DNA of 64,000 nt from the NCBI GenBank assembly GCA_030065935.1, contig JASJCP010000001.1:1-64000 (forward strand), read 5' to 3'. The DNA comes from Xenococcaceae cyanobacterium MO_167.B27. GTDB taxonomy: Bacteria; Cyanobacteriota; Cyanobacteriia; Cyanobacteriales; Xenococcaceae. Under the pieces are notes generated by a model that ran no database searches, was not told the origin of the DNA, and was given only the letters and a program-made list of their open reading frames with translations. Every line of letters begins with the position of its first letter. Position 1 is the first letter of the stretch. Below are positions 32,832-44,315 of this stretch, in pieces. The position numbers and the translations under genes were made by a program.

Positions 32832-32982
32832 ATATAACTTTCATAACGTCATCGAACACCTGAGTTTCACACACAGTAAATTAAATTCTCACCTATTTCC
32901 AAGAGAAATTTAGAGTTCGATATTTCAGTATTTTTCAATTTCTGTCTCAGTCCACATAAGTTTATTTGCGGAATTCAATTCA

Positions 32983-34410
32983 ATGTCACCAACTACCAGC
33001 ACTACCTTAGTAACAGAATCTAAGACTAAAGCTAAAAAGTCTTCTGGAGGCTGTGGTTGTAGTTCTACTACACCCCAACAAATCGATCCTAAAATTCAAG
33101 AAAGAATCGAAAAACATCCTTGTTATAGTGAAGATGCACACCACCACTATGCACGGATGCACGTAGCAGTCGCACCAGCTTGTAATATTCAGTGTAATTA
33201 TTGCAATCGCAAGTATGATTGTGCCAATGAAAGTCGTCCAGGGGTAGTTAGCGAACTACTCACACCTGAAGAAGCAGCACACAAAGCATTGGTAATTGCT
33301 GGAAAAATTCCGCAAATGACAGTTTTAGGTATTGCTGGACCTGGTGATCCTTTAGCTAATCCCAAACAAACTTTCCGCACCTTTGAATTGGTAGCGGACA
33401 AAGCACCAGATATTAAACTTTGCTTATCTACTAATGGGTTAATGTTACCCGATCACGTTGATCGCATCAAAGACTTAAATGTAGATCACGTCACCATTAC
33501 TATTAATATGGTTGACCCCAAAGTTGGAGCACAAATCTATCCTTGGGTGCGCTATCAACGCAAACGTTGGAAAGGAGAAGAAGCAGCCCAGTTACTTCAC
33601 GAACGTCAGATGGAAGGCTTACAAGCACTACAAGAAGCCGATATCCTCTGCAAAGTTAACTCTGTAATGATTCCAGGGATTAACGACGAACACTTAGTTG
33701 AAGTAGATGAGGCAATTCGTGCTAGAGGTGCATTCTTACACAATATTATGCCTCTGATTTCTGCACCCGAACACGGTACTTACTTTGGTTTGACTGGACA
33801 ACGTGGACCCAATCCCAAAGAATTAAAAGCTTTACAGGATAAATGTTCTGGTAACATGAAGATGATGCGCCACTGTCGCCAGTGTCGTGCAGATGCAGTA
33901 GGCTTATTGGGTGAGGATCGTTCTCAAGAATTTACTAAAGAAAAATTCTTAGAGATGACTCCAGAATACAATCTGGAAAAACGCCAAGAAGTTCATGCAG
34001 GTATCGAACAGATTAAAGATGCCATGAAAGCTGCTAAAGCAGAAAGAGCAGCCAAGAAACAACCAAGAGGAGAGAAAATCCTCGTTGCAGTAGCAACTAA
34101 AGGTGGTGGCGTAGTCAATCAGCACTTCGGTCATGCAAAAGAATTCCAAATCTTTGAAGTTGATGGGGTTGAAGTCAAATTTGTCGGACACCGCAAAGTA
34201 GATCACTATTGTCAGGGTGGTTACGGCGAAGAAGCAACCTTAGATAACATTATTGGTGCGATTAAAGATTGCAAAGCTGTACTCGCTTCCAAGATTGGGG
34301 ATTGCCCACAAGGAATGCTCAAAGAAGCAGGAGTAGAGCCAGTTCAAGGCTATGACACTATCGACAAAATTGCTTTGGAATACTACAAACAGTTTGTTGT
34401 TAATAATTAA
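32983..34410 (+). CDS. nifB: Nitrogenase cofactor biosynthesis protein NifB (radical SAM + NifX-like)
   Basis: '[22 protein letters not shown]', C-terminal NifX-like '[15 protein letters not shown]'. Confidence 0.98.
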   Translation: MSPTTSTTLVTESKTKAKKSSGGCGCSSTTPQQIDPKIQERIEKHPCYSEDAHHHYARMHVAVAPACNIQCNYCNRKYDCANESRPGVVSELLTPEEAAHKALVIAGKIPQMTVLGIAGPGDPLANPKQTFRTFELVADKAPDIKLCLSTNGLMLPDHVDRIKDLNVDHVTITINMVDPKVGAQIYPWVRYQRKRWKGEEAAQLLHERQMEGLQALQEADILCKVNSVMIPGINDEHLVEVDEAIRARGAFLHNIMPLISAPEHGTYFGLTGQRGPNPKELKALQDKCSGNMKMMRHCRQCRADAVGLLGEDRSQEFTKEKFLEMTPEYNLEKRQEVHAGIEQIKDAMKAAKAERAAKKQPRGEKILVAVATKGGGVVNQHFGHAKEFQIFEVDGVEVKFVGHRKVDHYCQGGYGEEATLDNIIGAIKDCKAVLASKIGDCPQGMLKEAGVEPVQGYDTIDKIALEYYKQFVVNN

Positions 34411-34502
34411 TCACTGGTCATTGGTCATTGGTCATTAGTCATTAGGGGCTGGTCACTAATCAAGGCTGAGGACGAAGGACTAATGACAGAGGAAAAAAAA
34501 CC

Positions 34503-34712
34503 ATGATTAACATTTCCCAGAACAGTCCGACCAGCGATCGCTATTGGTTTAAAGATTATCAAGAGGTAATTAAAAAACAACCTAGTACTTTGTCTCCTAC
34601 TCACAGTCTTTGTACTAATTGTTCTGACTACTACGATATACCTCCCTGTCAAACTAACTTTACTACCGATAGCGGTTGCTTCCCTAGTCTCATTAGTCCA
34701 GATCGTAATTAA
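34503..34712 (+). CDS. 69-aa Cys-rich protein resembling half of FdxN
   Basis: 'CTNCSDYYDIPPCQTNFTTDSGCFPSLI' vs FdxN 'CNDCSDSYGVAQCLAGCPTFNGCTPSI'. Confidence 0.65.
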   Translation: MINISQNSPTSDRYWFKDYQEVIKKQPSTLSPTHSLCTNCSDYYDIPPCQTNFTTDSGCFPSLISPDRN

Positions 34713-34735
34713 GCAATTTAAGGAGGAGTAAGACC

Positions 34736-35098
34736 ATGACTTACACTATTACTGACCAATGTATCGCTTGTGAAAAATGTTTGTCTAACTGTCCCACATC
34801 AGCGATTACCAAAAACAATAACGGCAAATTCTCAATCAATCCCAATCTCTGCAATGATTGTAGTGATTCTTATGGAGTTGCACAATGCCTGGCTGGTTGT
34901 CCTACCTTTAATGGTTGCACCCCTAGCATCTCTAGTTTGATTAAATCTGCTCAAACAACTACTAGCAACTATTGGGATAACTGGTTTGCTACTTACGAAC
35001 GCCTCACCTCTAGACTGAAAGCCAAAAAAGAAACTAAGTATTGGCAAGATTGGTTTAATACTTATTCCCAAAAATTAGACCTTCTACTACACACTTAA
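34736..35098 (+). CDS. fdxN: 4Fe-4S ferredoxin FdxN
   Basis: 'CIACEKCLSNCPTSAI…CNDCSDSYGVAQCLAGCP', between nifB and nifS. Confidence 0.92.
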   Translation: MTYTITDQCIACEKCLSNCPTSAITKNNNGKFSINPNLCNDCSDSYGVAQCLAGCPTFNGCTPSISSLIKSAQTTTSNYWDNWFATYERLTSRLKAKKETKYWQDWFNTYSQKLDLLLHT

Positions 35099-35146
35099 AA
35101 CTCGCTCGATTCAATAAGTCACGGAATATTTAACGAGAAAAGAGTT

Positions 35147-36349
35147 ATGAACAACTGTATTTATCTCGATAACAACGCCACAACCAAAATAGATGAAGAT
35201 GTTTTAGCAGCAATGCTACCTTATCTCAGTACCTATTATGGTAATCCTTCAAGTATGCACACCTTTGGCGGACAAGTAGGTCGCGCCGTCCGCGAAGCAA
35301 GAAGTCAAGTAGCTTCCCTATTGGGAGCAGAAGATTCAGAAATTATCTTTACCAGTTGTGGTACAGAAGGAGATAATGCAGCTATTCTGGCTGCGTTGAA
35401 AGCTCAACCCAATAAGAAACATATTATTACCACAGAAGTCGAGCATCCAGCGATTTTAAATCTATGCAGAAAGCTGGAAAGAGATGGTTACACTGTTACC
35501 TATCTTTCGGTTAACAATAAAGGGCAGATCGATTTTAATGAATTAGAAGCTTCTTTAACTGGCAATACAGCAGTAGTTTCTGTAATGTATGCCAACAATG
35601 AAACTGGTGTAATTTTCCCCATCGAACAAATTGGGCAATTAGTTAAAGAGTATGGCGCGCTATTTCATGTTGATGCAGTACAAGCAGTAGGGAAAATTCC
35701 CTTAGATATGAAAACCAGCACCATCGATCTGTTGACCCTTTCTGGTCATAAAATCCATGCTCCCAAAGGAATTGGTGCTTTATATGTGCGTAAAGGTGTT
35801 AGATTCCGTCCCCTACTAATTGGTGGACACCAAGAAAGAGGACGCAGAGGCGGAACAGAAAACGTAGCTGGCATAGTTGCATTAGGTAAAGCAGCAGAAT
35901 TAGCAGAGCAACATTTAATGGGTATCGGCTGGGAAAAAATGTTACGAGATAAGCTCGAACAAGGAATTCTCAACACTATTCCTAATACCGTAATTAACGG
36001 CGACCCAACTAATCGATTACCCAACACTACTAACATCGGTTTCAAATATATCGAAGGTGAAGCAATTTTACTTTCTCTCGACCAGTATGGTATATGTGCT
36101 TCTTCTGGTTCTGCTTGTACCTCTGGTTCTCTAGAACCTTCTCACGTACTAAGAGCCTTGGGACTACCTTATAGTGTACTGCACGGTTCGATTCGGTTTA
36201 GCTTATCTCGTTTCACTACAGAGACAGAAATTGATCGCGTCTTAGAAATTCTCCCTGGCATAATTGATCGCCTGCGCTCACTTTCACCCTTCAACAGTGA
36301 TGATGCAGACTGGCTCAAAGAACAAGAAGAAGCAGTACTCGCTAGATAG
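35147..36349 (+). CDS. nifS: Cysteine desulfurase NifS
   Basis: 'YLDNNATTKIDEDVL', 'SGHKIHAPKGIGALYVR', 'SSGSACTSGSLEPSHVL'. Confidence 0.97.
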   Translation: MNNCIYLDNNATTKIDEDVLAAMLPYLSTYYGNPSSMHTFGGQVGRAVREARSQVASLLGAEDSEIIFTSCGTEGDNAAILAALKAQPNKKHIITTEVEHPAILNLCRKLERDGYTVTYLSVNNKGQIDFNELEASLTGNTAVVSVMYANNETGVIFPIEQIGQLVKEYGALFHVDAVQAVGKIPLDMKTSTIDLLTLSGHKIHAPKGIGALYVRKGVRFRPLLIGGHQERGRRGGTENVAGIVALGKAAELAEQHLMGIGWEKMLRDKLEQGILNTIPNTVINGDPTNRLPNTTNIGFKYIEGEAILLSLDQYGICASSGSACTSGSLEPSHVLRALGLPYSVLHGSIRFSLSRFTTETEIDRVLEILPGIIDRLRSLSPFNSDDADWLKEQEEAVLAR

Positions 36350-36486
36350 TAAAAGGGCGCAGGTTCCTTGCGCCCCTAAGAAAAAATTAATTACTGATAA
36401 CTGTAAGGGCGCGAACTGAAAAACCCCTACAGAAAAATTAATTACTGATAACTGATTACTAAAAACTGATTAGGTGGTAACTGAAA

Positions 36487-37392
36487 ATGTGGGACTATAC
36501 AGATAAAGTAATGGAACACTTCCACAATCCTCGCAATCAAGGTAAGATTACGGAGAAGCAGGAAGGAGAAGAAATTGTAACAGGACAAGTAGGTAGTATT
36601 GCCTGTGGAGATGCTCTCAAACTTCATCTCAAAATTGACGAAGCAAGTCAAACTATTAAAGATGCTAGGTTTCAGACCTTTGGTTGTGCTAGCGCGATCG
36701 CCTCTTCTTCTGCTTTAACTGAATTACTCAAAGGTAGAAAAGTCGAAGAAGCATTGACCCTAACTAATAAAGAAATTGCCGAATCTCTTGGTGGATTACC
36801 TGAAGAAAAAATGCACTGTTCGGTAATGGGACAAGAAGCTTTAGAAGCTGCTATCTACACTTACAAGGGTATTCCCCTCGACACCCATGAAGAAGATGAA
36901 GGAAATATTATATGTCGATGTTTTGCTATCACTGATACAAAAATCAAAAGAATTATTCGCGAGAATAATCTCACAACCGCAGAACAAGTTACAAACTATG
37001 TTAAAGCGGGTGGCGGATGTAGTTCGTGTTTACCAGATATCGACGATCTGCTCGCAGAAATCACTACTGAAAAAGAGAAAAGTGTGGAGGTGGCAACAGA
37101 AGTTTGGACAAATAGCAATTCACCTGTCACAGAATCAGCCCCAACCACAAAACCCTTAACTAATCTCCAAAAAATCACCTTAATTCAACGAGTAATAGAC
37201 GAAGAAATTAGACCAGTGCTAGCCGAAGACGGCGGTGATATGGAACTATTCGACGTAGAAGGAGATGTAGTTAAAGTCATTCTCAAAGGTGCTTGTAGCG
37301 GTTGTGCTTCTTCTACCGAAACTTTAAAAATTGCCATCGAAGCTACTCTCAAAGACCGCGTTTTACCCACTTTAACTGTTGAATCAGTCTGA
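36487..37392 (+). CDS. nifU: Fe-S scaffold NifU
   Basis: N-terminal IscU-like, central 'CRCFAITD…CSSCLPDI', C-terminal 'GACSGCASSTETL'. Confidence 0.97.
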   Translation: MWDYTDKVMEHFHNPRNQGKITEKQEGEEIVTGQVGSIACGDALKLHLKIDEASQTIKDARFQTFGCASAIASSSALTELLKGRKVEEALTLTNKEIAESLGGLPEEKMHCSVMGQEALEAAIYTYKGIPLDTHEEDEGNIICRCFAITDTKIKRIIRENNLTTAEQVTNYVKAGGGCSSCLPDIDDLLAEITTEKEKSVEVATEVWTNSNSPVTESAPTTKPLTNLQKITLIQRVIDEEIRPVLAEDGGDMELFDVEGDVVKVILKGACSGCASSTETLKIAIEATLKDRVLPTLTVESV

Positions 37393-37856
37393 ACAAGGGA
37401 TAAAGGATGAGGGGTAATAGGATACCAACCATGATTTACCCCATCCTACAGAATCACTCTAGTACATAGCAATTAATACTATGTTTCCAATTCACCTCCA
37501 TAATTGGGGAGAGCGATCGCCTCCTCAGCGTAGCTCTCATCAGGATTAGAGATTGGCACACCTTAGATATTAATAGTTCGCAGGGAACGGAATTTCCCAT
37601 CATCATCAATAAACTACTAATCATCTTTAAAGGATAGCGATCAAAAATCCCCATCCGTTAGAATCACTCCCCTTTGCACTTTATATTTTCGGTGCAAATT
37701 CTTCCAAAACTAAACCACCCTCGGATGATCAGATGACCCCAACTCCGAAAGAATTGAGGGTTCGTAGGGACGAAACTCCCAGTAATCAATATTAGCAGAC
37801 TCTAATACTTTTTGCTTTGTGGCATCTGAAATTTTTTCCTTTCGTATTTCCATTGA

Positions 37857-38765
<909 letters not shown>

Positions 38766-38845
38766 TTCATTCACTAATAGCTGATAACTAACTGTACGGG
38801 CGAACGGCAGTTCGCCTCTACTGTCAACGGATAAAGGGGAACATC

Positions 38846-40294
38846 ATGACTTACGTCGAAGACAACAAAGAACTGATCAAAGAGGTACTAGAAGCCTATC
38901 CAGACAAGGCTGCCAAAAAACGCTCAAAACACCTCGATGTCTATGAAGAAGGTAATTCTGATTGCGGTGTAAAATCTAACAAAAAATCCGTTCCTGGGGT
39001 AATGACCACTCGTGGTTGTGCTTATGCAGGTGCAAAAGGGGTAGTTTGGGGTCCTGTAAAAGATATGGTTCATATCTCCCACGGACCTGTAGGTTGTGGT
39101 TACTATTCCTGGTCTGGTCGTCGTAATTACTACGTTGGAACTACTGGGGTTGATACCTTCGGTACAATGCAGTTTACTTCTGACTTCCAAGAAAGAGACA
39201 TCGTTTTTGGTGGTGACAAAAAACTAGCCAAACTAATTGACGAATTAGAAATTCTTTTCCCCTTAAGCCAAGGGACTACAATTGAATCAGAATGTCCTAT
39301 CGGTTTAATTGGGGATGATATTGAAGCAGTTGCTAGACAAAAAGCGAAAGAAACTGAAAAACCAGTAATTCCAGTTCGCTGCGAAGGTTTTAGAGGAGTT
39401 TCTCAGTCTTTAGGACACCACATTGCTAACGATACAGTTCGTGACTGGGTATTACCCAAAGCTGATGAATATCGCAAGCTTCCTGAAGGATTTGAGCCTG
39501 GTCCTTATGATGTTAACATCATTGGAGACTACAACATCGGTGGTGATGCTTGGCCTAGCCGTATGTTACTAGAAGCAATTGGCTTAAGAGTAATCAGTCA
39601 ATTCTCTGGGGATGGTACATTTAACGAAACTGTAATGACTCCCCTAGCCAAATTAAATCTCATCCACTGTTATCGATCGATGAACTACATCTGTCGTCAC
39701 ATGGAAGAAAAATATGGTATTGGCTGGTTAGAATATAACTTCTTTGGTCCTACTCAAATCGCCAAGTCTCTACGCAAAATTGCTGCTCAGTTTGACGAGA
39801 CTATTCAAGAAAATGCAGAACGAGTAATTGCTCAGTATCAAGCGGATATGGATGCTGTAATCGCTCAATATCGTCCTCGCTTAGAAGGCAAAAAAGTAAT
39901 GATGATGGTTGGTGGACTACGCCCCCGCCACGTAATTCCAGCCTTTGAAGACTTGGGTATGCAAGTAATCGGTACTGGTTATGAATTTGGTCACGGTGAT
40001 GACTATAAACGTACCGAAGAGTATATTCAAGACGGCACAATTCTCTATGACGATGTAAGTGGTCATGAATTTGAGGAATTTGCGAAAAAACTAAATCCTG
40101 ACTTAATTGCAGCAGGAATTAAAGAAAAATACGTCTTCCAAAAAATGGCTCTACCATTCCGTCAGATGCACTCCTGGGATTACTCAGGTCCTTATCACGG
40201 CTATCATGGCTTTGCTGTCTTTGCTCGCGACATGGATTTGGCAATCAACAACCCCACTTGGAGTTTAATCGAAAATCCTTGGGAAGCCAAGTAG
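38846..40294 (+). CDS. nifD: Nitrogenase MoFe protein alpha subunit
   Basis: '[18 protein letters not shown]', '[25 protein letters not shown]'. Confidence 0.99.
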   Translation: MTYVEDNKELIKEVLEAYPDKAAKKRSKHLDVYEEGNSDCGVKSNKKSVPGVMTTRGCAYAGAKGVVWGPVKDMVHISHGPVGCGYYSWSGRRNYYVGTTGVDTFGTMQFTSDFQERDIVFGGDKKLAKLIDELEILFPLSQGTTIESECPIGLIGDDIEAVARQKAKETEKPVIPVRCEGFRGVSQSLGHHIANDTVRDWVLPKADEYRKLPEGFEPGPYDVNIIGDYNIGGDAWPSRMLLEAIGLRVISQFSGDGTFNETVMTPLAKLNLIHCYRSMNYICRHMEEKYGIGWLEYNFFGPTQIAKSLRKIAAQFDETIQENAERVIAQYQADMDAVIAQYRPRLEGKKVMMMVGGLRPRHVIPAFEDLGMQVIGTGYEFGHGDDYKRTEEYIQDGTILYDDVSGHEFEEFAKKLNPDLIAAGIKEKYVFQKMALPFRQMHSWDYSGPYHGYHGFAVFARDMDLAINNPTWSLIENPWEAK

Positions 40295-40417
40295 TAGCTA
40301 GTCCTTCGTCATCAGTAGGGGCGCAGGGCTTGCGCCCATACTTGAAAAGCGTGATCGCGCTTTTGGCAAGAATTTCACACCCACAAGCAATAATATTCCT
40401 TTCAGAGGTAGAGCGTC

Positions 40418-41989
40418 ATGACTCAGAACACCGAAAATAATCTAACTCCTTCCGTAGTTTCCGAGGCTGGTAAAATTCAAGACCACTTCGATTTATTTCA
40501 AACTGACCCCTATCAGGACTTATTTGAATATAAACGTCAGTTTGAAGGAGCGCACAGTAAGGAAGAAGTAGCTCGCATCGCAGAATGGACAAAAACTTGG
40601 GATTATCGCGAGAAAAACTTTTCCCGTGAAGCCCTAACTATCAACCCAGCTAAAGCTTGTCAACCCTTGGGTTCTCTATTTGTTGCTGCTGGTTTTGAAG
40701 GAACTTTACCCTACTCTCACGGTTCTCAAGGTTGTGTTGCTTACTTCCGTACTCACTTAACTCGTAATTTTAAAGAACCCTTCCAAGCTGTTTCTTCCTC
40801 TATGACTGAGGATGCAGCAGTATTTGGCGGACTCAATAACATGGTAGATGGGCTAGCAAACGCTTATGCCCTCTACAAGCCCAAAATGATTGCTCTCTGC
40901 ACTACCTGTATGGCTGAGGTAATTGGTGATGACTTGGGTGCATTTATTCAAACATCGAAGAATAAAGGCTCTGTTCCTCAAGATTTCCCCGTTCCCTATG
41001 CTCATACTCCTAGCTTTGTCGGCTCTCACATCACTGGTTACGACAATATGCTCAAGGGTATTCTAGAGTGCTTGACTGAAGGTAAGAAAACAGAAACTAC
41101 TAACGGTAAGTACAACTTCAACTTGGGCTTCGACCCCTACATTGGTAATATTCGCGAACTAAAACGAATTCTCCAATTATTCGATATAGACTACACCGTT
41201 CTTTCCGACAATGCGGATGCCTTTGATTCTCCTAACACTGGTGAATTCAAAATGTACAACGGTCTGACTAAACTAGAAGATGCTGCTGACTCCATCAACG
41301 CAGAAGGTACATTCTTCTTCCAAAAATACACCACTCCTAAGACTCAAAGCTACATCGAAAAAGAGTGGGGTCAAGAAACCTTTAACTTCCGTCCTTTTGG
41401 TATTCGCGGTACTGATGAGTTTATCTCCAAATTATCAGAAATCACTGGTAAGCCTGTACCTCAAGAATTAGTTGAAGAAAGAGGTCGTGCAGTTGATGCA
41501 ATGACTGATTCCCAAGCTTGGATTCACGGTAAGCGCGTTGCTCTTTACGGTGATCCCGATCATGTATTTGGTTTAGTTAACTTCTTATTAGAATTAGGTG
41601 CAGAGCCAGTTCATATCGTTGTTACTAACACCAATCCAGAATTTGAAACAGAACTACAAGCGGTATTAGATGCTAGTCCTTACGGTAAAGATGCCACCAT
41701 TTGGGGTAAAAAAGACCTCTGGCACTTACGTAGTTTAATGTTCACTGAACCAGTAGATTTACTAATCGGTAACTCCTATGGTAAATACCTCTGGCGTGAT
41801 ACCAAAACTCCTTTAGTACGCATTGGCTATCCTATCTTTGATCGCCACCATATGCACCGCTATGAAACTTTAGGTTATCAAGGTGCGCTTAACCTCCATA
41901 ACTGGATTGTTAACACTATCCTAGATGAACTTGATCGCCAAACTATTATCCCTGCAAAAACTGATATTTCTTTCGATTTAGTTCGTTAA
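40418..41989 (+). CDS. nifK: Nitrogenase MoFe protein beta subunit
   Basis: 'AKACQPLGSLFVAAGFEGTLPYSHGSQGCVAYFRTHLTRNFKEP'. Confidence 0.99.
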   Translation: MTQNTENNLTPSVVSEAGKIQDHFDLFQTDPYQDLFEYKRQFEGAHSKEEVARIAEWTKTWDYREKNFSREALTINPAKACQPLGSLFVAAGFEGTLPYSHGSQGCVAYFRTHLTRNFKEPFQAVSSSMTEDAAVFGGLNNMVDGLANAYALYKPKMIALCTTCMAEVIGDDLGAFIQTSKNKGSVPQDFPVPYAHTPSFVGSHITGYDNMLKGILECLTEGKKTETTNGKYNFNLGFDPYIGNIRELKRILQLFDIDYTVLSDNADAFDSPNTGEFKMYNGLTKLEDAADSINAEGTFFFQKYTTPKTQSYIEKEWGQETFNFRPFGIRGTDEFISKLSEITGKPVPQELVEERGRAVDAMTDSQAWIHGKRVALYGDPDHVFGLVNFLLELGAEPVHIVVTNTNPEFETELQAVLDASPYGKDATIWGKKDLWHLRSLMFTEPVDLLIGNSYGKYLWRDTKTPLVRIGYPIFDRHHMHRYETLGYQGALNLHNWIVNTILDELDRQTIIPAKTDISFDLVR

Positions 41990-42058
41990 TAAATAAGATC
42001 TGTAGGGTTTGGCATTGCCAAACCCCTACGGACAATTCTACCGAAAACGAGGAAAATT

Positions 42059-42322
42059 ATGAAACTAGGTGAAGTAGAACTCGATCGAGAACCAGATTTC
42101 GATCTCGATTGTAAAGTTAGAGTCCGCAAAAAGATTCGCAATGATGGCACTTTCCCTGGCAAAAGAATTGGTGAAACCTTAGCCAATAAAGGAGATGAAG
42201 GATACATCATTTCCATCGGGACATATTTGCAAACTGCTTATATATATTCCGTTCATTTTTTGGAAACTAATCAGGTCGTAGGTTGTCTGGGAAAAGAACT
42301 AGAACTAGTTACAGAAAACTGA
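42059..42322 (+). CDS. nifZ: NifZ
   Basis: 'VRVRKKIRNDGTFPGKRIGETLANKGDEGYIISIGTYLQTAYIYSVHFLE'. Confidence 0.9.
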   Translation: MKLGEVELDREPDFDLDCKVRVRKKIRNDGTFPGKRIGETLANKGDEGYIISIGTYLQTAYIYSVHFLETNQVVGCLGKELELVTEN

Positions 42323-42332
42323 GGCAAGTTTG

Positions 42333-42650
42333 ATGTCTATCCCAACTCAGAATCATCTCAACTCTCTGATTACTGCGAAAAAATCCCATTTCGATCTTTT
42401 CTATCCCCTACGTAGCTGCATAGATAACATCGAAGTCACTAACCACAAATTTGCTCATTTTCTTTGCAATTTAATTCCCTGCACCTGTCCCTTTGAGCGC
42501 GATGTGACCATTTTCGGAAAAACCTTTCATATTCCCGCTCTGTGCAAAATTAATCCTCTTTATAACGAAGTTGTTAGTCTGCGTCTCCGCGCCCTGAGTT
42601 ATTTAGAAGGGGAGTGTGGAGAAGATATTACAAAATATATTTGTCACTAG
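42333..42650 (+). CDS. Mo-dependent nitrogenase C-terminal (Mo-nitro_C) family protein
   Basis: 'FAHFLCNLIPCTCPFERDVTIFGKTFHIPALCKINPLYNEVVSLRLRAL'. Confidence 0.85.
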   Translation: MSIPTQNHLNSLITAKKSHFDLFYPLRSCIDNIEVTNHKFAHFLCNLIPCTCPFERDVTIFGKTFHIPALCKINPLYNEVVSLRLRALSYLEGECGEDITKYICH

Positions 42651-42689
42651 AGACTTCGTCGGAACCCGTCTCTACAGTATTTATACCGA

Positions 42690-42773
42690 GTTTTGCACAA
42701 GCTCTTTATCATTTTATTCTTTGCGTTCTTCTCCCCGCTTATTAAGGGGGGATCAAGGGGGGATCGTTATCCT
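42690..42773 (+). repeat. Interspersed ~85-bp repeat, copy 1
   Basis: ataccgagttttgcacaagctctttatcattttattctttgcgttcttctccccgcttattaagggggg; matches reverse strand of 55200-55282. Confidence 0.85.
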
Positions 42774-42845
42774 CTCACAAGGCAACTATCAGTAGAAACC
42801 CCAAGGAGCGAACGCTTATTGTCCCCTAATCTATAATAAAAAACT

Positions 42846-44222
42846 ATGAAACTCACCAAAGGCAAAATCGCAGACCTCCTCAACGAACCAGGTTGCGAAC
42901 ACAATCACAAAAAAGAAAAAGGTAAAAATCAAGCTTGTACACAACAAGCTAAACCAGGAGCAGCCCAAGGTGGTTGTGCCTTTGATGGAGCTTCGATCGC
43001 CCTTGTCCCAATTACCGATGCTGCTCATTTGGTTCATGGACCGATCGCCTGTGCTGGCAATTCTTGGGGTAGTCGCGGTAGCCTTTCTTCTGGTGCTACT
43101 ACCTATAAAATGGGTTTTACTACGGATATTAGTGAAAATGACATCATATTTGGCGGAGAAAAAAGACTCTATAAAGCGATCGCCCAAGTTATCAAACGCT
43201 ATCATCCTCCTGCTGTCTTTGTGTATTCTACCTGCGTTACTGCCCTTATTGGAGATGACTTGGATGCAGTTTGCGAAGCAGCTAGTGAGAAATTCTCTAC
43301 GCCCATTATTCCCGTTAATGCTCCTGGTTTTGTCGGTAGCAAAAATCTGGGCAATAGGTTAGCTGGAGAATCTCTCTTAGATTACGTTGTTGGTACTGCT
43401 GAACCTGAATATACTACCCCCTACGATATCAATCTGATTGGGGAATATAACATTGCAGGAGAACTTTGGGGCGTATTACCTCTATTTGAAAAAGTTGGTA
43501 TTCGCGTCCTTTCCAAGATTACAGGGGATGCCACTTTTGAGGAAATTCGCTACGCTCATCGTGCCAAACTCAATGTCATGATCTGCTCCAAAGCCCTAAT
43601 TAACATGGGGCGAAAAATGGAGGAACGTTATGGCATACCTTATATAGAAGAGTCTTTCTATGGCATTGAGGATATGAACCGTTGTCTGCGCAATATTGCT
43701 GAGAAACTAGGCGACGAAGCCTTAAAGCAACGAGTAGAAACAGTAATTGCGGAAGAAACTGCTAAACTCGATATTGCCCTAGCTCCTTATCGTGCCAGAC
43801 TCAAAGGTAAACGGATGGTGCTATATACAGGAGGGGTAAAAAGTTGGTCGGTTATGTCTGCTGCTCAAGATTTAGGCATGGAAGTTGCTGCAACTAGCAC
43901 TAAAAAGAGTACAGAAGAAGATAAAGCCAAAATCAAAAAGTTATTGGGCAAAGACGGAATCGCACTCGCTAAAGGTAACGCTCAGGAGATATTACGAGTA
44001 ATTGAAAAGACTAAAGCGGATATGCTCGTAGCAGGGGGACGGAACCAATATACAGCCCTCAAAGCCCGAATTCCCTTCCTTGATATTAACCAAGAACGTC
44101 ATAATCCCTATGCAGGATATGTCGGACTGATCGAAATGGCAAAAGAATTCGATCGCGCCCTTCACAGTCCCATTTGGCAACAGGTTCGACAACCAGCACC
44201 TTGGGAAACAGTTAGTAGTTAG
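42846..44222 (+). CDS. nifE: NifE
   Basis: 'CAFDGASIALVPITDAAHLVHGPIACAGNSWGSRGS'. Confidence 0.98.
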   Translation: MKLTKGKIADLLNEPGCEHNHKKEKGKNQACTQQAKPGAAQGGCAFDGASIALVPITDAAHLVHGPIACAGNSWGSRGSLSSGATTYKMGFTTDISENDIIFGGEKRLYKAIAQVIKRYHPPAVFVYSTCVTALIGDDLDAVCEAASEKFSTPIIPVNAPGFVGSKNLGNRLAGESLLDYVVGTAEPEYTTPYDINLIGEYNIAGELWGVLPLFEKVGIRVLSKITGDATFEEIRYAHRAKLNVMICSKALINMGRKMEERYGIPYIEESFYGIEDMNRCLRNIAEKLGDEALKQRVETVIAEETAKLDIALAPYRARLKGKRMVLYTGGVKSWSVMSAAQDLGMEVAATSTKKSTEEDKAKIKKLLGKDGIALAKGNAQEILRVIEKTKADMLVAGGRNQYTALKARIPFLDINQERHNPYAGYVGLIEMAKEFDRALHSPIWQQVRQPAPWETVSS

Positions 44223-44315
44223 TAGTTAGTAGTTGGTGGTAAATGTTTCCCCCCTGCTTCCTCTGCTTTCTCATCCCTCATAACTCCCTCCTGATCTTTC
44301 ATCCCTCAAAAAGCC

